Source of the DNA: JAFGIT01 sp016929465 [NCBI: Candidatus Coatesbacteria bacterium]
GTDB taxonomy: Bacteria > B130-G9
Length of the DNA stretch: 12,610 nt
Direction of reading: 5' to 3'
Assembly: GCA_016929465.1 (NCBI GenBank)
Contig: JAFGIT010000185.1
Location: forward strand, 1-12,610
The notes under the pieces are model-generated. The model was not told the origin of the DNA and searched no databases. It saw only the letters and a list, made by a program, of their open reading frames with translations. This document shows, piece by piece, positions 5,854 to 12,610 of this stretch. Numbering within the stretch: the first letter of the stretch is position 1; each line of letters begins with the position of its first letter. The position numbers and the translations under genes are program-made.

Positions 5854-6504
5854 ATGGAAAGCGTCAAGCAAAGGAAAGAGCGCCTTGCAGCAATATTCTT
5901 GATCCTGAAAAGCAGGTATCCTGATGCAAGGCTCGAGCTTGAGTTCAAGACTCCCCTGGATTTGCTCGTTGCGTCCATTTTGGCCGCTCAGTGCACCGAT
6001 GAACGCGTGAATGAGGTGACCGGTTCGTTGTTCGAGAAATACAGAGCTGCCTCTGACTACGCGAATGCCGATCCGGCTCTCTTCGAGCGTGAGATTGGGA
6101 GCATCCCTCTCTTCAGGAAGAAGACGAGGAGCATCATCAATGCCTGCAAGGAGATCGTGCTGAACAACCACGGTGAGGTCCCTTCCGATATCGAGGCCTT
6201 GACTTCATTGAAAGGCATTGGCAGAAAGACGGCCAATCTCGTCATATCCAGCGCATTCGGGAAGCCGGCAATCGTGGTTGACACGCACGTCTATAGAATC
6301 TCGGGCCGACTCGGGCTATCCGCCGAAACAGACCGCGACAAGATCGAATTCGCGCTGATGGAGCTACTCCCGAGGGAGAACTGGTCTGAGTTTGGCCATC
6401 TGCTCGCGACGTTTGGAAGGGACATCTGCAGGGCTAGGGCCCCGAAGTGCCGCAGTTGCCCGGTCGAGAATCTCTGCCCACGCCTGAATTTACCTGGCGA
6501 CTGA
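5854..6504 (+). CDS. nth: Endonuclease III (DNA glycosylase/AP lyase)
   Basis: Nth removes oxidised pyrimidines from DNA and cuts the resulting abasic site by its lyase activity. The 216-residue product matches the usual length of about 211. The helix-hairpin-helix SLKGIGRKTANLV (118-130) contains the catalytic Lys 125, and VDTHVYR holds the catalytic Asp 143. The C-terminal 4Fe-4S cluster motif is complete, with Cys 192, 199, 202 and 208 in the C-X6-C-X2-C-X5-C spacing. Helix motif ILAAQCTDERVN is also typical. ATG 5854 has GAGGT at 5842-5846 upstream. The gene follows a strong terminator and so needs its own promoter in 5753-5841. It may head the run of genes to 10392, since the next ATG is 2 nt beyond its stop. 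Confidence 0.97.
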   Translation: MESVKQRKERLAAIFLILKSRYPDARLELEFKTPLDLLVASILAAQCTDERVNEVTGSLFEKYRAASDYANADPALFEREIGSIPLFRKKTRSIINACKEIVLNNHGEVPSDIEALTSLKGIGRKTANLVISSAFGKPAIVVDTHVYRISGRLGLSAETDRDKIEFALMELLPRENWSEFGHLLATFGRDICRARAPKCRSCPVENLCPRLNLPGD

Positions 6505-6506
6505 GC

Positions 6507-7526
6507 ATGACAGAGCCGCTACATGACCCAATCATGCTCGATAACCTGCCGATGATCGCAGCTGATCGCGGCAAGTGCTCTCTGATATTGGCTCTGCAGG
6601 CCGCACTGAGATATCTCGGTCATGTACACGACTACGACTATCTCATGGGGCTCTCGGGGGCCGGATTCATATTCTATGCCGATCCGAGAAAGCCAAATGT
6701 CGCGGAGTGGGCAGATATGATGAGGGACCACTGGCTCGATGCCATCTCGGATGCAACGGGCCGCACGATTAGCGCGCTCGCAGCAGATGGCGATCACTTC
6801 GAACGGGACCCCGGAGATCACTTCCGAGCTCGGTTTGCAGAAAGCATCAGAGGGAATCTCGAATCGGGCTTGCCCTCGCTCGCGTACGGCTGCTTCGAGA
6901 CCGCGCATTGGGATATCATAAGCGGAGTGTCCGAAGGCCGGCTGCTCTTGAGAAGTCTGCACAATCAGACCTCATCGACTGGCCTCATCGACCGGATTCA
7001 ACCGTACGAGCAAAATACTACCTGGCCGTCAAAGATCATCTTAATCGGCGCTGAAAAGCCACTCTCCGATTCGCCGAGTCTGATAAGAAGATCAATCGAG
7101 ATCGGCCTCGAAGTCGGCGGCATCGCCTGCAGTACCGATGATTTTCAGGTAACAGGACCTTCTGCGTTCAAGGCTTGGGCTGATATTCTGCTCAATGGCC
7201 GGAATTGTGCCCCTGATGAAGCCCACCAGCATTTGCGCGCAGTATTGCTCGATGCTAGGATCTCATTGGAGAGATTCCTGAGATGGGTGCAGAGCGAACT
7301 ACCCTACGAAATAGGCAAAGAGATCAAGTTGGCCAGAGCGCAATTCGCGAAGTCGTACGAGGTCCTGCTTTCAATGAGTATCACGAAGAGCGACTTAGGG
7401 CAGGATGACAGAAGGTCGAAGATTGCGCATGATATAATATCTCTGAAGGAGATCGAAGCAGAGGCCTTCGGTCATCTGAAAGCAGCTTATGAGAAAAGCG
7501 ATGGACTTAAACAGGTCAAGAGATGA
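6507..7526 (+). CDS. BtrH/C39-like papain-fold protein with helical C-terminal region
   Basis: From ATG 6507, two bases after the nth stop, the product has 339 residues and no signal peptide. The N-terminal half resembles proteins annotated as BtrH N-terminal or C39-like peptidase: GKCSLILALQAALRYLG with candidate nucleophile Cys 24, then YDYLMGLSGAGF (43-54), and later AHWDIISGV with candidate His 134, followed by RSLHNQ (Asn 153 as a possible third residue). Proteins of this fold act as cysteine peptidases or, like BtrH of butirosin synthesis, as acyltransferases. The C-terminal third (about 245-335) is predicted mostly helical, with long charged amphipathic stretches. The ribosome site is weak, so coupling to nth is likely. 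The gene sits before a glycosyltransferase and an amidotransferase gene, which could fit a modifying enzyme. The family assignment is from memory of motifs and the reaction is unknown. Confidence 0.6.
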   Translation: MTEPLHDPIMLDNLPMIAADRGKCSLILALQAALRYLGHVHDYDYLMGLSGAGFIFYADPRKPNVAEWADMMRDHWLDAISDATGRTISALAADGDHFERDPGDHFRARFAESIRGNLESGLPSLAYGCFETAHWDIISGVSEGRLLLRSLHNQTSSTGLIDRIQPYEQNTTWPSKIILIGAEKPLSDSPSLIRRSIEIGLEVGGIACSTDDFQVTGPSAFKAWADILLNGRNCAPDEAHQHLRAVLLDARISLERFLRWVQSELPYEIGKEIKLARAQFAKSYEVLLSMSITKSDLGQDDRRSKIAHDIISLKEIEAEAFGHLKAAYEKSDGLKQVKR

Positions 7527-7609
7527 CCGCACGCATTGGACAATTCAGCTCGGACAGCTATTCTTGACGTATGATGAGCTGTTAAGCGAACGCCGCAGAA
7601 TTGGATTGG

Positions 7610-8494
7610 ATGGACCGAATATTGAATGAGACTGCACCGGAAATCTCGATAGTCATTCCCATGAAGGATGAGGCTGCGACGATCGGGGCGGTGATCGACG
7701 CGATCACCCATGCGATGAAAGGCCTTGAGGGGAAGTATGAAATAATCGCCGTGGACGACGGTTCGGTGGACGGCAGCGCAGACTTGGCTCTTAAGAGTGG
7801 AGCGAGAGTCGTATCGCACGAAGCCGGCAAGGGCTACGGAGCTGCTCTCAAGACCGGCATCGATAACGCCCTATATGGCATTATCGTCATAATCGACGGG
7901 GACGGAACTTACCCCCCCGAGCGCATCCCCGATATAATTGACGGGCTGTCATCTGCGGATATGGTCGTCGGCGCTCGTCTCAATGCTGGCGCAGCCGTTC
8001 CGGTTATGAGAAGGCCTGCGAAGTGGTTCTTGACCAAGCTCGCGAGTTTCCTTTCAGGCTTCAATATACTGGACCTGAATTCTGGATTGAGGGCGTTTCG
8101 ACGCGACGTGGCCCTTTCCTATCTCGGCGTCCTACCCGATCGCTTCTCCTTCACCTCGACAATAACGCTCCTCATGATCGGGGATCGCCTGAAAATCAAA
8201 TATATCCCGATCGACTACTACAAGCGTGAAGGGAGGTCCAAGATCGTGCCCAGCGATGCCTTCTCATTCTTGGTCCTCATCATCAGAACGATCATGTTCT
8301 TCAATCCATTGAAGATATTCTTCCCTGTCGGGCTCGTGCTGCTTATACTGGGGGGCGGCAAACTACTCACCGATTACATCATCTATGATCGGCTCTCGGG
8401 TACACCGATTCTATTCATCCTGACGGCAATTCAATTGTGGGGACTTGGCTTCTTGGCGGAACTCCTGCTGTTCCTCGAGCGAAGGCGAAAATAA
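7610..8494 (+). CDS. Family 2 glycosyltransferase, DPM1/GtrB-like, with two C-terminal membrane segments
   Basis: From ATG 7610 the product has 294 residues. The GT-A domain begins ISIVIPMKDEAATIG and shows VDDGS (48-52), AGKGYGAALKTGI and the metal-binding DGDGTYPP (96-103, D96/D98). These features mark polyprenyl-phosphate sugar transferases and relatives that load a sugar from a nucleotide donor onto a lipid carrier. KREGRSK (near 205-211) is the conserved basic patch. Two hydrophobic segments at about 232-256 and 262-286 and a basic end (RRRK) anchor it in the inner membrane with the catalytic domain in the cytoplasm. TTG 7601 is an alternative start adding three residues; neither start has a good ribosome site. 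The 83-nt gap before it contains no gene. The gene is followed 8 nt later by the amidotransferase gene. Sugar and acceptor are unknown. Confidence 0.9.
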   Translation: MDRILNETAPEISIVIPMKDEAATIGAVIDAITHAMKGLEGKYEIIAVDDGSVDGSADLALKSGARVVSHEAGKGYGAALKTGIDNALYGIIVIIDGDGTYPPERIPDIIDGLSSADMVVGARLNAGAAVPVMRRPAKWFLTKLASFLSGFNILDLNSGLRAFRRDVALSYLGVLPDRFSFTSTITLLMIGDRLKIKYIPIDYYKREGRSKIVPSDAFSFLVLIIRTIMFFNPLKIFFPVGLVLLILGGGKLLTDYIIYDRLSGTPILFILTAIQLWGLGFLAELLLFLERRRK

Positions 8495-8502
8495 GACACC
8501 CC

Positions 8503-10392
8503 ATGTGCGGCATCTGCGGGATAATAGCTCCTCCCGGTTCTCGAATCGATGCCGGCCTCCTCGACCGGATGACCGACCTGATGCAACATCGAGGTCCTGA
8601 CGAGAGGGGCGTTTGGATTAATCCGTCGAGGGATGCTGGCTTCGGCGCCAGGAGACTGAGCATAATCGGTATCGAGAACGGCTCTCAGCCGATTCTGAGT
8701 GAAGACGGCAAATGTGTGCTTGTTGCGAACGCAGAGATCTACAATTACAGGGAACTCAAGAGGGACCTGGAAGCCCGAGGCCACAGATTCAGCACCGACA
8801 CCGACATAGAGGTAGTTCTTCATCTATACGAGGAGATGGGGCCGGATTTCCCTGGGATGCTCAATGGGATGTTCGCCTTCGCGATATGGGATGAAGGACG
8901 ACGCTCTCTCCTGCTCGGACGCGATAGGCTGGGGATAAAACCCCTGTTCTATGCGCAACGAGAAGGGGGTCTCGCATTCGCCTCCGAAGCCAAGTCGATC
9001 ATCTGTGCTCCCACCTTCTCGCGTGCAATCAACCCGCAGGCGATGCATGACTATTTCAGCTTCGACTATATACCGGGCGAGCAGACGATTTTCGAAGGTA
9101 TCAGCAAAGTGGCACCCGGGTCCGTCCTGGTCCTGGAAAACCAGACCTGTCGATCGAGCCGGTACTGGGACCTCGAATTTCGGCCCGACACCAAAGTCAA
9201 GTCAATCTCCTTCTATTCAGAACGAGTGCGTGAACTCCTCGCCGCATCGGTGAGAAGGCGGCTTATGAGCGAAGTTCCTCTCGGTGTTCTCCTATCCGGA
9301 GGGATGGATTCGAGCGCAATCACGGCTCTAATGGCGAGAGAAAGCGCGGAGCGGATCAGCACTTTTTCGATCGGATTCGAAGAGGCGTCATTCGACGAGC
9401 GTGATCGCGCGAGAATCGTCGCAAGGGAATGCAACACCGACCATCATGAGTTGCTGCTTAGGCCAGGGGATGTACTGAATGTGCTCGATACTCAAATTCG
9501 CCATTTTGACGAACCCTATGCAGATGGAGCAGCCATTCCCACATACTTTGTCTGTAAGATGGCCGGCGAGACGGTGAGGGTCGTGCTCTCCGGCGAGGGT
9601 GGTGACGAGATCTTCGCTGGATACGACACCTACGCCGCATTCAACCTTGCACGCTACCTGCATCGGATGCCTTCATTCTTGAGAAAGCGAATCCTGAAGC
9701 CCCTGATCGACCTCCTTCCAGTCTCGGACAAGAAGGTTAGCTTCGATTTCAGGGCGAAGAGGTTCATTAGAGGCCTCTCCATGCCTGTCCCGGAGTCGCA
9801 TTTGCTCTGGCGAATTGTGCTGACAGAGGCCGAGAAGCTGCGGCTATATTCTTCTGAATTCCTTCAGAGGGTGAAGATTGAGACCTCAGGGCGGATTTTC
9901 AGAGATATCTTCGATATGTGTGATGCTTCCGACGCCCTCAATAGGCTCCTTTATATCGACAGCAAGGTCTTTCTTCCTGATGATCTCTTTGTCAAGAACG
10001 ACAGGATGAGTATGGCGCACTCGGTTGAGGCACGCGTTCCGATGACGGATCCAGACCTGGTCGAGTTCATGGCGACCGTCCCCGTTGAGCTGAAGATCAG
10101 AGGCCTGAGGAGAAAGTATCTTCTTCGAGAGGCTATGAGGGGAATTCTACCCTCGATACTCATTCAGAAGAAAAAAATCGGCCTGGACATGCCCTATAGT
10201 AAATGGCTCAAGAATGAGCTCTTCGATTTTATGAAGGATACGCTCAATTCACGGAAGTTCAGAGAATCGGGCCTGTTCGACCACATATACATAGAAAGCC
10301 TGATAGCCGAGCATGTCTCCAGACGTCGCAACAACGGCCGCGCCCTCTGGGGGCTTCTGAACTTCGCGCTCTGGTACGAAGCCTATATGTAA
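8503..10392 (+). CDS. asnB: Asparagine synthase (glutamine-hydrolysing) family amidotransferase
   Basis: The 629-residue product has the class II glutamine amidotransferase domain followed by an ATP-dependent synthetase domain. The start is fixed by MCGICGI: Cys 2 becomes the N-terminal nucleophile after removal of Met. HRGPDERG (29-36), NAEIYNY (76-82, usually NGEIYN) and TDTDIEV (98-104) complete the glutaminase site. LLSGGMDSSA (263-272) is the PP-loop for ATP, and VVLSGEGGDEIFAGYDTY is the second conserved block. The enzyme takes ammonia from glutamine and forms an amide via an acyl-adenylate. Members of this length in glycan loci often amidate sugars or other acids rather than aspartate. 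The context (membrane glycosyltransferase 8 nt upstream) makes that possible here, but plain asparagine synthesis is not excluded. It ends 16 nt from the convergent nfo gene. Confidence 0.93.
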   Translation: MCGICGIIAPPGSRIDAGLLDRMTDLMQHRGPDERGVWINPSRDAGFGARRLSIIGIENGSQPILSEDGKCVLVANAEIYNYRELKRDLEARGHRFSTDTDIEVVLHLYEEMGPDFPGMLNGMFAFAIWDEGRRSLLLGRDRLGIKPLFYAQREGGLAFASEAKSIICAPTFSRAINPQAMHDYFSFDYIPGEQTIFEGISKVAPGSVLVLENQTCRSSRYWDLEFRPDTKVKSISFYSERVRELLAASVRRRLMSEVPLGVLLSGGMDSSAITALMARESAERISTFSIGFEEASFDERDRARIVARECNTDHHELLLRPGDVLNVLDTQIRHFDEPYADGAAIPTYFVCKMAGETVRVVLSGEGGDEIFAGYDTYAAFNLARYLHRMPSFLRKRILKPLIDLLPVSDKKVSFDFRAKRFIRGLSMPVPESHLLWRIVLTEAEKLRLYSSEFLQRVKIETSGRIFRDIFDMCDASDALNRLLYIDSKVFLPDDLFVKNDRMSMAHSVEARVPMTDPDLVEFMATVPVELKIRGLRRKYLLREAMRGILPSILIQKKKIGLDMPYSKWLKNELFDFMKDTLNSRKFRESGLFDHIYIESLIAEHVSRRRNNGRALWGLLNFALWYEAYM

Positions 10393-10408
10393 CTTCGGGG
10401 CCTCGCCC

Positions 10409-11251
10409 TTACCTCATAGAGAATAGCGCTCGAAAAGCCTCGAGATTCTTCTCGTCGTCGCCATCCTCGGTGACAGGAGTCTCCAAAATGAAGGGCAGGT
10501 TGGTGAGTACGGGATGACCTGCAATCCTGCGAAAGCCGTCGATACCGATGCTGCCCTGACCGATGTGCCAGTGCCGGTCGATACGCGATCCAAGGGCCAC
10601 TCTGGTATCATTCGTGTGAATGACCTTGAGCCTTTCCAGTCTCAGGTGTCTGTCGAATTCTTCCACTGTTCTCTCCAATCCGTCTCCGGACGCCACGTCG
10701 TACCCGGCTGCATACGCATGTGCCGTATCAAGGCACACGCCAAGTCTGTCCGAGAACTCCGAGCCTTCAATAATGCGAGCGAGCTCTTCGAATGAGGCGC
10801 CGATGATATTCCCTGATCCTGCGGTGTTCTCCAGTAGCAGCTGCGATGCGAAACGAGTCTCTAATATCTCATCCAGGCCCTCTGAGACCGCTCGGATCGC
10901 ATCATCCAGGTCGCGCCCGCGGGAGGAACCGATGTGTGTGGCCACGTATTGCGCGCCAAGAATATCGGCCCTTTCGAGAGAATTCCTGATCGCGTCTCGG
11001 GAGTTCCGCACGAGCCGTCCATTTGGGCTTGCGAGGTTAATCAGATAGGGCGTATGGATGACTATCGCCTCGACGCCGTAGTCGGAAGCTAATTTCCTGA
11101 ATTCATCGACTTCACCTGGGGCGAAGCTCCTGGCGCTCCAGCCCTTTGGATTCTGAGCGAATATCTGGAGTGCATTGCATCCCAGCGAATGAGCCTTGGC
11201 GATGGCATTGCTGTATCTGCCAGCCACCGAGAGGTGCATACCAACGATCAT
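10409..11251 (-). CDS. nfo: Endonuclease IV (AP endonuclease, family 2)
   Basis: Nfo cuts DNA 5' of abasic sites and clears blocked 3' ends, including those left by the lyase action of Nth. The 280-residue product is a TIM barrel with a three-metal site. All nine expected zinc ligands can be placed: His 66, His 106, Glu 141 (LENTAG), Asp 175 and His 178 (CLDTAHAYAAGYD), His 212 (HTND), Asp 225 and His 227 (DRHWHIG) and Glu 257 (ETP). The start MIVGMHLSVAG is close to the family norm. GAGG lies 11 nt before the ATG on the - strand. It is the only - strand gene, convergent with asnB across 16 nt and divergent from the Tat-exported protein gene. No T-run terminator is visible in the short convergent gap. 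Confidence 0.97.
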   Translation of the reverse strand: MIVGMHLSVAGRYSNAIAKAHSLGCNALQIFAQNPKGWSARSFAPGEVDEFRKLASDYGVEAIVIHTPYLINLASPNGRLVRNSRDAIRNSLERADILGAQYVATHIGSSRGRDLDDAIRAVSEGLDEILETRFASQLLLENTAGSGNIIGASFEELARIIEGSEFSDRLGVCLDTAHAYAAGYDVASGDGLERTVEEFDRHLRLERLKVIHTNDTRVALGSRIDRHWHIGQGSIGIDGFRRIAGHPVLTNLPFILETPVTEDGDDEKNLEAFRALFSMR

Positions 11252-11371
11252 CTATATTATTGCCTCATTGTCAATATTTATTGCATTAGGAGGCAAGCCC
11301 GCTTATTCTGTCACAGGGTTGCGCGATGTACATTAGACATATTAATCTATGTTTTCGGGGAGACAAGCCTG
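11252..11371. promoter_or_regulatory. AT-rich divergent intergenic region between nfo and the Tat-protein gene
   Basis: These 120 bases must hold the promoters of both divergent genes. On the + strand, TTGCAT 11281-11286 and TATTCT 11304-11309 are spaced by 17 nt and form one candidate. On the - strand, TTGACA reads from 11274 to 11269, but no matching -10 follows before the nfo ATG. ACA-T-TAGA at 11330-11337 and TCTATGT at 11346-11352 (TCTA from 11346) make an imperfect inverted repeat that could be an operator. None of these is decisive. A ribosome site GGGGAG (11357-11362) precedes ATG 11372. Confidence 0.4.
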
Positions 11372-12274
11372 ATGAACAGAAGAACCTTCCTTAAGATGGG
11401 GGGCATTTCCGCGCTATGCTCTCTCTTTGCACCTCGTCTTGCGAGACGGGCGTTTGCGCAGGATGGCGAGCCCAATTACTGGATCGGAAGCAAGTACTTC
11501 ATCCAGGACACAGTGGAGACTGGGGACCTGCCTGAACGTATATGGGCCAGGATTGGCGGCTCCTGGCATGTCTATCCTTCGAGACAGCTTCCGCAGGAAT
11601 TCGTCGACTGGAATCTGGCAGCAAGAGTCGAGATGCTTGAGGCCATGGCGGGTGGACAGATGACAATGAGCTATGACGGCCCGCACAACGCCGCCGTCGC
11701 CACCGTTTCCAGGTTCGGCAGGGGCGACAGCGAATTCACGATCAACAACGCCTATAAGGGCATGGGAATGGTCCCGAGGCCCGACCGGATCGATGAGATT
11801 CTCGACCTGCTACACGCCACTGCTGACCACTCTCTTAGCGCAAAGCTCCAAATACTGATCGGCAATTACTCTGATGAGACGATATGGGACAGAACCAAGC
11901 AGGGCTCCCTGGAGCTGTACACTACTGCCGGATCGGAAACGCACAGCTTTAGGAACCAGATGCGAAATCCGATCTCGACCGTGGTCTTCCTCGACTCCAT
12001 ATCGTACGAGTTGAGAACCATCGCAAGGCTTATGCACCCCAACGATCCGACGTTGACGGACGACGAGAAGAAGATGGTTGACTATGTGAACACCGTGCAC
12101 AACTACTTCCACGGCGGCCCCACGAACATCATCGTTGCCATCTACTATGTTGTGGAGGTCTTCGACAACTCGCCAGGTACATACGAGGCCGGATATAGAG
12201 TGGTACCGCCGCTAGACAGGGCAAGGGCGCTCAAGAGCTCCGGAAACAAGAAAGTCCAGGCGATCGGTTATTGA
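11372..12274 (+). CDS. Tat-exported protein of unknown function
   Basis: From ATG 11372 the product has 300 residues. It begins with a twin-arginine signal, MNRRTFLKMGGISALCSLF, with Arg 3-Arg 4 in an RRTFLK motif, a mild hydrophobic core and a likely cleavage after AFA (residue 29). The Tat route implies export in folded form, often with a bound cofactor or as part of a complex. I do not recognise the mature domain. Visible features are GGQMTMSYDGPHNAAVATV (95-113), a region rich in Tyr and Asn (INNAYKGMGM), the segment FLDSISYELRTIARLMHPND (206-225), and YVNTVHNYFHGG (238-249) with two His residues that could bind metal. There is no membrane segment after the signal. The ribosome site GGGGAG has 9-nt spacing. 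A secreted protein gene follows 30 nt later, so the two are probably co-transcribed. Confidence 0.82.
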   Translation: MNRRTFLKMGGISALCSLFAPRLARRAFAQDGEPNYWIGSKYFIQDTVETGDLPERIWARIGGSWHVYPSRQLPQEFVDWNLAARVEMLEAMAGGQMTMSYDGPHNAAVATVSRFGRGDSEFTINNAYKGMGMVPRPDRIDEILDLLHATADHSLSAKLQILIGNYSDETIWDRTKQGSLELYTTAGSETHSFRNQMRNPISTVVFLDSISYELRTIARLMHPNDPTLTDDEKKMVDYVNTVHNYFHGGPTNIIVAIYYVVEVFDNSPGTYEAGYRVVPPLDRARALKSSGNKKVQAIGY

Positions 12275-12304
12275 GACAACGCGCAATCGATGAGGTAATG
12301 GGAA

Positions 12305-12610
12305 ATGCCGAGAATAAGTCTATTTATCTTTTTGGTCACCTCGATGGTTGCCTTCTATGGGGTCGCTGTCGGGCAGACACCCGTGGTCGAAGTCAGCACT
12401 GACAGCTCAACGTACCATTACGGCGACACCGGCGAGGTGCTGCTGACGGTAACGAATGGGCCTGAGGAATATGCTATCGATTTCTACCTGGCGCTGATCG
12501 GACCAGATGGGACTCAATATTTCTATCCGAGTTGGGGCAATATAATGCAGCCGGCTCTCACCGGCTTCGTGCTTCCGCCCGATTTCGAGATGGGGCCATT
12601 CGTGTACATC
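12305..12610 (+). CDS. Secreted protein with a beta-rich domain, C-terminus cut by the window edge
   Basis: The frame from ATG 12305 stays open to the last base (102 residues). GAGGT at 12292-12296 lies 8 nt upstream. A Sec signal peptide covers residues 1-23 (MPRISLFIFLVTSMVAFYG core, likely cut after AVG). The mature part starts TPVVEVSTDSSTYHYGDTGE and runs as alternating hydrophobic strands through LLTVTN (46-51), FYLALIGPDG (60-69), YFYPSWGNIM (72-81) and VLPPDF (89-94). This pattern aligns with residues about 176-245 of the thioredoxin-like protein at 4796-5683: VTN, then an aromatic-Pro-Ser-aromatic motif, then Met-x-Pro, then Leu-Pro. The fold is probably an immunoglobulin-like beta sandwich for cell-surface or extracellular use. 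Its role is unknown. Confidence 0.75.
   Translation, partial: MPRISLFIFLVTSMVAFYGVAVGQTPVVEVSTDSSTYHYGDTGEVLLTVTNGPEEYAIDFYLALIGPDGTQYFYPSWGNIMQPALTGFVLPPDFEMGPFVYI

Noticed and set aside
7536-7564. TTGGAC-N17-TATTCT before the glycosyltransferase gene
   Set aside because: The spacing fits, but the hexamers match consensus in only 3 and 4 of 6 positions, which is little better than chance.
8437-8502. An upstream extended start for the amidotransferase, overlapping the glycosyltransferase gene
   Set aside because: Class II amidotransferases need Cys directly after the initiator Met; MCGIC at 8503 gives that, and an extension would inactivate the glutaminase site.
10393-10408. GGGC-CTC-GCCC hairpin in the convergent asnB/nfo gap as a shared terminator
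   Set aside because: The stem is only 4 bp and neither strand has a T-run after it.
10514-11048. Open frames on the + strand across nfo, and other antisense or shifted frames inside dapB, asnB and the papain-fold gene
   Set aside because: They lie wholly inside well-supported genes and show no family motifs or credible ribosome sites; they are shadows of GC-biased codon use.
11189-11371. An N-terminal extension of the Tat protein reaching back into nfo
   Set aside because: It would place about 60 unlikely residues before the RRTFLK signal. ATG 11372 has a proper ribosome site and puts the twin arginines at positions 3-4.

Overview
The window looks like chromosomal DNA of a bacterium, probably an uncultured lineage that I cannot place by name. 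It carries bacterial-type housekeeping genes (DapB, RmlD, endonucleases III and IV). Translation signals are of the Shine-Dalgarno type (AGGAG, GGAGGT, GAGGAGG), including some that serve GTG and TTG starts. There are sigma-70-like promoter candidates, intrinsic terminators, a twin-arginine signal peptide and several secreted proteins. Genes are tightly packed and nearly all lie on the + strand. I see no tRNA, rRNA, insertion sequence, integrase or CRISPR array.

Layout. (1) Bases 1-745 hold the end of an unrecognised gene and a complete unrecognised 180-residue protein with a VLSQSCDLV motif. (2) Bases 799-3983 form a compact operon: a promoter candidate, a dTDP-4-dehydrorhamnose reductase (GTG start), DapB of lysine/diaminopimelate synthesis, a HAD-superfamily protein (TTG start) and a TehB-like methyltransferase (TTG start), then a putative terminator. 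(3) Bases 4020-4580 encode a small nitroreductase. (4) Bases 4673-5752 form a single-gene unit with promoter candidate, leader hairpin, a secreted TlpA/ResA-like thioredoxin with an extra C-terminal domain, and a strong terminator. (5) Bases 5854-10392 run nth (endonuclease III), a BtrH/C39-like papain-fold protein, a membrane-anchored family 2 glycosyltransferase and an asparagine-synthetase-type amidotransferase, with gaps of 2, 83 and 8 nt. (6) nfo (endonuclease IV) lies on the - strand, convergent with the amidotransferase gene. (7) An AT-rich divergent intergenic region leads to a Tat-exported protein of unknown function, followed 30 nt later by a secreted protein cut by the window edge.

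How the parts may fit. The rhamnose reductase, glycosyltransferase and amidotransferase point to cell-surface glycan work, although they are in two transcription units. Nth and Nfo act in sequence in base excision repair. The most interesting local signal is that the C-terminal domain of the thioredoxin protein and the domain of the truncated secreted protein at the right edge look homologous, with a shared (W/Y)PS(Y/W)...M.P...LP pattern. This suggests a lineage-typical extracellular beta-rich module attached to different partners. The second is the cassette of papain-fold protein, glycosyltransferase and amidotransferase, which could be a small undescribed modification system; that is inference from gene order only.
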